Below, piece by piece: positions 24,340 through 25,665 of a stretch of DNA of 25,665 nt. Numbering within the stretch: position 1 is the first letter of the stretch; every line of letters starts with the position of its first letter. A model generated the notes under the pieces. It did not search any database and was not told the origin of the DNA. It was given only the letters and a program-made list of their open reading frames with translations. Made by a program: the position numbers and the translations under genes. The stretch is from JAWAFD01 sp964467175 (lineage in GTDB: Archaea; Micrarchaeota; Micrarchaeia; Anstonellales; J096), in NCBI GenBank assembly GCA_964467175.1, contig CAYXNY010000022.1, forward strand, positions 1-25,665. The letters are read 5' to 3'.

Positions 24340-24393
24340 GGAGAAGCCTGTGAGTGATGAGCTTCGGCGATGATATGAAAGGCGCTCAGGGAT
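24340..24393 (+). other. Canonical 37/38 intron of elongator tRNA-Met (54 nt)
   Basis: Relaxed BHB: outer helix anticodon stem, central helix CTCA (24334-24337) with AGGG (24388-24391; two Watson-Crick pairs, one G-U, one mismatch), bulges TAG and ATA, inner helix GAG/CTC then GCCT/AGGC. The 7-nt spacing on both strands is exactly as in the initiator intron. The internal part holds GTGATGA (24354-24360) and GCGATGA (24367-24373) around a GC-TTCG-GC cap. Confidence 0.85.
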
Positions 24394-24415
24394 ATCTAGA
24401 GGTCGCGGGTCCAAA

Positions 24416-24559
24416 ACCAAACTCAGGGGGAAGTTTCCCCCTAGGTTCTAGGTCTCCTCCGTAACCCCCTCATATTTGAATAAAAATTTTTGGGGGAGGG
24501 TCAGGAGGAGCCTCAAACTGGGGAGGGGGTGAAACCCCCTCCGCGGTTCGGTGTGGGAA
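24416..24559 (+). other. Elongator tRNA-Met T-loop intron (BHB-spliced, 144 nt)
   Basis: Homologue of the tRNA-Gly T-loop intron at the same position. Central helix TCCA (24410-24413) with TGGG (24554-24557), bulges AAA (24414-24416) and AAT (24558-24560). The inner helix is weaker here (ACC/GGT with a one-base offset). Stems: I, AGGGGGA/TCCCCCT; II, CCCCC (24465-24469) with GGGGG (24492-24496), enclosed by CTCCTCC (24454-24460)/GGAGGAG (24504-24510); III, AGGGGGT (24524-24530) with ACCCCCT (24534-24540) around GAA. Confidence 0.9.
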
Positions 24560-24617
24560 TCCCGCCCTTGGCAATCTTTTGTTCTTTCTTTTTTATTGAG
24601 AAAAAATAGATTAAAAA

Positions 24618-25385
24618 TTATTTGAGATTCGGTATTAATTTGTCGGATAGTACAGTTTTAGTGTCGCTAAAGAATAGATCTGCAGAATAGGATGCTCCTC
24701 CTTCCACATAACAAATTTTATACAGCACTGCAATTCCAACAGTGTCTCCACTCGAAACGATAGGCATTACACCGATACCATCTACATAGGACCCGCGCGG
24801 GTCACTAGGTAGATTTCTAACCAGTATCTCTGTACCACGACCCTTATAACTTACACTGTCATAGTTATATATTCTACTTCTATTATCAAAACCATCAACG
24901 AAAGTTACTAGGTAATCATCTGATCTTTTCATACTAAAATCTGGTGTAGCTATATATTGTTGATAACTTTCCAATGTGCAAGCCCCCATCAGGTTACCGA
25001 TTTCAAATCTAAATATTCTCTTCAGCGATATTAAATCAACCCAAATGCTATCACCGGAAGAAGTATCCCAGTAACCGCCGCTCGATACGCTATCCTTAAC
25101 ATCCCAATATAAACAGTATTCTCCGGAGAATGCTTTTTTCAAGTCTGAGTCAGTAACCACTTGCCCGGTAACAAACGAGAAGGAGTAAGAGTTTTGTTCT
25201 GTTTTTGTTCCCTTTGGCTCTAGTTGTTGCTGGCCGTATAATATGCCTGTACCAGGCGACATCAATGCGAGTCCAATAGCAATCTTCTCTGCCAATGGGT
25301 TAACCCTCTTAAGTACTTCCTTCATTGTCGGTTTTCTCCTACCTACATCTTCCTTTTCCTTTGGATTGATTGTATCTTTTTTCAT
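24618..25385 (-). CDS. Secreted or membrane-anchored protein of unknown function
   Basis: 255 residues. A 30-residue charged N-terminal extension precedes a hydrophobic segment (about 34-50, KIAIGLALMSPGTGILYG) that can act as an uncleaved anchor or late signal. The rest is Ser/Tyr/Asp/Gly-rich and beta-prone, with two Cys (GEYCLYW, MGACTLES) and a third in KICYVEGG. No motif recognised. SD GGTGAGG lies before the ATG at 25385. Base use looks more AT-rich and less regular than neighbouring housekeeping genes, so recent acquisition is possible. Confidence 0.7.
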   Translation of the reverse strand: MKKDTINPKEKEDVGRRKPTMKEVLKRVNPLAEKIAIGLALMSPGTGILYGQQQLEPKGTKTEQNSYSFSFVTGQVVTDSDLKKAFSGEYCLYWDVKDSVSSGGYWDTSSGDSIWVDLISLKRIFRFEIGNLMGACTLESYQQYIATPDFSMKRSDDYLVTFVDGFDNRSRIYNYDSVSYKGRGTEILVRNLPSDPRGSYVDGIGVMPIVSSGDTVGIAVLYKICYVEGGASYSADLFFSDTKTVLSDKLIPNLK

Positions 25386-25517
25386 ATCCTCACCCAGATT
25401 TTCTTTTATGGTGATAAATGTTTAAAAATGTTCGCTTTTTTAAATATTAACCACATAATATTTAAAAAGCATGTGCCTTGTTGCTAGAGTAAGAGGATTA
25501 AAAACATTTTTGAGAAA

Positions 25518-25665
25518 ATGGTTAAAGTAAGTCCAGAAACAAAAGAAAAATTGGAGAAGCTTATTAATAGGTTGGAGGAGTTGGAAAATAAAAAAGAAAA
25601 AGAAGGATATCGCAACTTAAACTTATATAAGTATTTGACATCATATACAGGTGAATATACCACCA
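25518..25665 (+). CDS. Start of an unidentified protein (partial at right edge)
   Basis: ATG at 25518 opens a frame that stays open to the window end (49 residues). The N-terminus is a charged helix (M-V-K-V-S-P-E-T-K-E-K-L-E-K-L and Lys/Glu repeats), then NLNLYKYLTSYTGEY. No signal peptide. Upstream there is a TTTAAAAA at 25461-25468 that may be its TATA box, giving a leader of about 30 nt. Too short to name. Confidence 0.55.
   Translation, partial: MVKVSPETKEKLEKLINRLEELENKKEKEGYRNLNLYKYLTSYTGEYTT

Larger units (their letters stand above)
24301..24573 (+). tRNA. Elongator tRNA-Met(CAT) with two introns
   Basis: Acceptor GCCAAGG (24301-24307) pairs fully with CCTTGGC (24566-24572), discriminator A24573. 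D-arm GCTC-AGCCTGGTTA-GAGC. Anticodon stem CTAGA (24329-24333)/TCTAG (24395-24399), anticodon CAT at 24336-24338. Variable loop AGGTC, T-stem GCGGG (24405-24409)/CCCGC (24561-24565). Introns at 24340-24393 (37/38) and 24416-24559 (59/60) must both be removed; the mature length is then normal. The mature T-loop is TCCAAAT, not TTC-. GCC.. acceptor and D-arm match archaeal elongator Met rather than Ile2(CAT), though the latter is not fully excluded. Confidence 0.93.

Noticed and set aside
24340..24393. C/D box guide RNA in the Met anticodon intron
   Set aside because: Two C-like boxes are present but no CTGA D box, and the space is too short for two guide regions.

Overview
The window comes from an archaeon. 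It carries aIF5B, both subunits of the D-family DNA polymerase (DP1 and DP2), an aCPSF2-type beta-CASP nuclease, a TRAM-domain protein, a UPF0147 protein, and tRNA genes interrupted by bulge-helix-bulge (BHB) introns. No tRNA encodes CCA. TATA-like TTTAAA boxes lie about 25 bp upstream of several start codons, which points to leaderless transcription. Other genes have a strong Shine-Dalgarno (SD) sequence of the GGTGA/GGTGATCC type. The dense packing, small secreted proteins of unknown family, Cys-rich lipoprotein and non-canonical tRNA introns would suit a DPANN-type lineage. I cannot place it further from sequence alone.

Layout. 1-3 kb: the tail of an unidentified gene, infB (aIF5B), then convergently a secreted helical protein and a small lipoprotein. 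3-4.3 kb: tRNA-Leu(CAG), followed closely by a membrane-anchored winged-helix regulator and a YfcE/MJ0936-like phosphodiesterase. 4.3-8.3 kb: AMP-forming acetyl-CoA synthetase, a small membrane protein, the beta-CASP nuclease and a TRAM protein. 8.35-8.57 kb: tRNA-Gly(GCC) interrupted in its T-loop by a 145-nt intron. 8.7-15.1 kb: a leftward operon UPF0147 - DP1 - DP2 - cysS. 15.2-17.1 kb: initiator tRNA-Met with an intron, and two leftward genes of unknown role, one possibly with a transglycosylase-like fold. 17.1-19 kb: a GlmM-type phosphosugar mutase and a lipoprotein. 19-22.1 kb: a leftward operon of a membrane protein, pyrE, a MurG-like glycosyltransferase and pyrF. 22.1-24.3 kb: an unknown helical protein, a HAD phosphatase and a lipoprotein with ten Cys-rich 26-residue repeats. 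24.3-24.6 kb: elongator tRNA-Met with two introns. 24.6 kb to the end: a secreted protein of unknown family and the start of a rightward gene.

The most striking signal is a pair of homologous, highly structured 144/145-nt introns at the same T-loop position (59/60) of two different tRNAs, Gly(GCC) and elongator Met(CAT), 16 kb apart. Their first 65 nt match at 62 positions. Their 3' halves have diverged in sequence but keep paired stems by compensatory change. Both are flanked by a good BHB whose 4-bp central helix also covaries. This looks like a spreading tRNA intron family with a conserved RNA fold.

The genes fall into information processing (aIF5B, PolD, CysS, tRNAs, RNase, TRAM), pyrimidine and sugar-nucleotide supply for surface glycans (PyrE, PyrF, mutase, glycosyltransferase), acetate activation, and a set of secreted or lipid-anchored proteins of unknown role. 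There is no gene-free stretch above 300 bp. The longest is 8566-8733, which holds two inverted repeats.
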